Assembly (NCBI GenBank): GCA_000697475.1
Contig: JNEU01000175.1
Span: 1-32,162 of the forward strand
Length of the DNA stretch: 32,162 nt
Direction: 5' to 3'
From: Lichtheimia corymbifera B2541
Lineage: Eukaryota > Mucoromycota > Mucoromycetes > Mucorales > Lichtheimiaceae
Each line of letters starts with the position of its first letter. The first letter of the stretch is position 1. Positions 31,595 to 32,162 of the stretch are shown here, one piece after another. The notes under the pieces were generated by a model. It did no database searches. It saw nothing but the letters and a program-made list of their open reading frames with translations, and had not been told where the DNA came from. A program made the translations under genes and the position numbers.

Positions 31595-31834
31595 TGTCGT
31601 AGGTCATGTGACCACGTGACCTAGCTTTTGCTCGTTCTTTCTAGAAGCCTTTTCCTTTTGATGCTGGCATTTGCTAGAAGCCCTTTACTAGCACCTTCCA
31701 CATCATTCATAGAATTATAACATTGAACATATATATATCATGAGTATCCTTAACAATAAAGATCATCACTTATTACAGCAATATCAAAAGTATTATCATT
31801 GGCCACTGATCTAATCAGCCATACGATAACGACA
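31595..31834 (+). repeat. 5' LTR
   Basis: The ends are TGTCGT and ACGACA, a perfect 6-bp inverted pair with the standard TG..CA. Inside are a palindrome-rich block GGTCATGTGACCACGTGACC (31601-31620) near the 5' end, ATATATATCATGAG as a likely TATA region (about 31729-31742) and AATAAA at about 31755. Confidence 0.78.
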
Positions 31835-31836
31835 AT

Positions 31837-31843
31837 TGGTAGC
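31837..31843 (+). other. Primer-binding site (TGGTAGC)
   Basis: It lies two bases after the LTR. TGGTAGC is complementary to the GCUACCA 3' end typical of initiator Met tRNA, the usual primer for many fungal LTR elements. The gag ATG follows three bases later. Confidence 0.65.
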
Positions 31844-31845
31844 TG

Positions 31846-32162
31846 ATGGCTTTTAATCATCCATCCCCTTTGAACAACCGAGCTTTTCAAGAATACCGTG
31901 AACCGAACCCAGAACCCATTGAATTATCTGACGACGAATCTCAAGCTACGAATCGACAACCGTTTATTATGGAAGGCATTGAACAAGAACAAAGACAAAG
32001 ACAAGGACAAGGACAAGGACAAGGACAAGATATGAATACGGCTATTTTGACTGCATTGACCCAATTGCTCAAGAACCAGGAGAACCAGAGAGGCCCAATG
32101 TTTAGACCCAAGCTACGAGAACCGGATACTTACCATGGAACAAGAACCCCACACGCTGCTGA
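31846..32162 (+). CDS. Gag polyprotein, N-terminal part (incomplete)
   Basis: The open frame runs from ATG 31846 to the window edge (105 codons). It contains a Gln/Arg/Gly hexanucleotide repeat (RQRQGQGQGQGQGQ, from repeated GGACAA at about 31993-32029), a helix (TAILTALTQLLKNQ) and then KLREPDTYHGTRTPHAA. The last motif is typical of the region just before the retrotransposon Gag domain in fungal Ty3/Gypsy elements. Gag forms the capsid of the virus-like particle. The frame is intact as far as visible. Confidence 0.72.
   Translation, partial: MAFNHPSPLNNRAFQEYREPNPEPIELSDDESQATNRQPFIMEGIEQEQRQRQGQGQGQGQDMNTAILTALTQLLKNQENQRGPMFRPKLREPDTYHGTRTPHAA

Larger units (their letters stand above)
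31595..32162 (+). mobile_element. Ty3/Gypsy-type LTR retrotransposon, 5' end (cut by window edge)
   Basis: A 240-bp LTR, a primer-binding site and the start of gag follow each other in the canonical order on the plus strand. The possible target-site copy to the left is GCAAC (31590-31594). The right LTR and the rest of the element lie outside the window, so integrity cannot be judged. Confidence 0.82.

Noticed and set aside
1..32162. tRNA and rRNA genes
   Set aside because: No B-box like GGTTCGAATCC or cloverleaf was found by eye on either strand, and no rRNA stretch was recognised. A covariance-model scan would be decisive.

Overview
The window reads as a filamentous fungus, most likely an early-diverging Mucoromycota (Mucorales-like) species. 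The genes are closely spaced and carry many short introns (about 50-78 nt, GT..AG). They include a fungal AcuK/ERT1-type Zn2Cys6 regulator, a Nup159-type nucleoporin, an INCENP/Sli15-like protein, secreted RlpA-like double-psi beta-barrel proteins and TPR/F-box/LRR proteins. There are also decayed non-LTR and Ty3/Gypsy retroelements. The species is inference; I recognise families, not the genome. Splice sites were assigned by eye from donor/acceptor sequence, reading phase and family fit.

Region 1 (1-5560) is repeat DNA without an intact gene. Bases 1-4950 form one near-perfect inverted repeat: position x on the left pairs with 4951-x on the right. Its left edge may be cut by the window. At its centre lie two smaller fold-back elements of about 440 bp. 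Each arm carries the same decayed coding relic. The outer part consists of diverged monomers of about 155-194 bp, arranged with an exact 534-bp higher-order period and continuing to about 5460.

Region 2 (6101-15661) holds two tandem F-box/LRR genes with an intron at the same position, the first with an N-terminal TPR block and the second without it. Then follow, on the minus strand, a fungal protein of unknown function and an eight-exon DUF1771-Smr protein. A possible 45-residue membrane peptide gene lies between these two.

Region 3 (16594-21814) has a short 59-residue gene on the minus strand with its own TATA box. Two related secreted DPBB genes follow on the plus strand, with a promoter plus signal-peptide-like ORF between them that may be a third, broken member. 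An ERT1/AcuK regulator with a 22-nt microexon lies on the minus strand.

Region 4 (22414-30535) has NUP159 and, only 82 bp downstream on the same strand, an INCENP/Sli15-like gene. Next is a broken LINE reverse transcriptase, then a three-exon gene of unknown function starting 7 bp after the relic ends.

Region 5 (31595-32162) is the 5' end of a Ty3/Gypsy-type element: a 240-bp LTR with matched TGTCGT/ACGACA ends, a TGGTAGC primer-binding site and the start of gag, cut off by the window edge.

No rRNA gene, tRNA gene or CRISPR array was seen.
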